Source: Clostridia bacterium
GTDB taxonomy: Bacteria > Bacillota_A > Clostridia > Lachnospirales > Cellulosilyticaceae
Length of the DNA stretch: 5,710 nt
Direction of reading: 5' to 3'
NCBI GenBank assembly: GCA_029239935.1
Contig: JARBTY010000194.1
Span: forward strand, 1 to 5,710
Shown: piece by piece, positions 5,650 to 5,710 of the stretch
How the letters are laid out: each line of letters begins with the position of its first letter
How positions within the stretch are numbered: position 1 is the first letter of the stretch
Notes under the pieces: model-generated
What the model was told of the DNA's origin: nothing
Database searches by the model: none
The model's input: the letters and a program-made list of their open reading frames with translations, nothing else
Program-made: the position numbers and the translations under genes

Positions 5650-5710
5650 ATGAATACATTACAAGTTATAGGGATTCTTGGTATCTTTGCAGTACTCGTA
5701 GTACTTATGA
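5650..5710 (+). CDS. N-terminus of a membrane protein, possibly a transporter, cut by window edge
   Basis: Twenty complete codons are visible, MNTLQVIGILGIFAVLVVLM, which is almost entirely hydrophobic after the first few residues and should form a first transmembrane helix. There is no charged n-region or cleavage site of a normal signal peptide in the visible part. The start is well supported by AGGAGG 5 nt upstream. It follows the FAD enzyme gene by 74 bp on the same strand with no convincing terminator, so the two are probably co-transcribed. A secondary transporter importing or exporting the pathway substrate is the natural guess for such a locus, but 20 residues cannot assign a family. 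Confidence 0.7.
   Translation, partial: MNTLQVIGILGIFAVLVVLM

Overview
The window looks like part of a carbohydrate-utilisation locus from a low-GC Gram-positive bacterium (Bacillota, probably Clostridia). The support is AT-rich intergenic DNA, frequent AGA and ATA codons, strong GAGG/AGGAGG ribosome binding sites and an RpiR-type sugar regulator. No organism can be named from sequence alone. There are no RNA genes, insertion sequences or CRISPR arrays that I can see.

Layout: (1) bases 1-1824, plus strand, the large C-terminal part of a heparinase II/III-like polysaccharide lyase, cut by the left window edge; (2) 1909-2958, plus strand, an aldose 1-epimerase (GalM family) 84 bp downstream, probably in the same transcript; (3) 2978-3036, a very strong inverted repeat that serves as a shared terminator for two convergent genes; (4) 3038-3895, minus strand, an RpiR/MurR-type regulator with an N-terminal helix-turn-helix and a C-terminal SIS domain whose usual phosphosugar-binding loop is altered; (5) 3896-4204, a 309-bp divergent control region with a likely forward promoter, a possible reverse promoter and two palindromes that could be operators; (6) 4205-5575, plus strand, a FAD-dependent oxidoreductase of the FAD_oxidored type; (7) from 5650, plus strand, the first 20 codons of a membrane protein with a very good ribosome binding site, cut by the right edge.

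Inferred working model: the lyase depolymerises an acidic or uronate-containing glycan or its oligosaccharides, the mutarotase equilibrates anomers of released sugars, and the FAD enzyme oxidises a sugar-derived or other small substrate. The truncated membrane protein could be a transporter. The RpiR protein probably senses an intermediate and controls the divergent promoter. The polymer, the FAD enzyme's substrate and the regulator's ligand cannot be read from the sequence. The least understood parts are the FAD enzyme in this context, the regulator with the altered SIS loop, and the two palindromes in the leader of the FAD gene.
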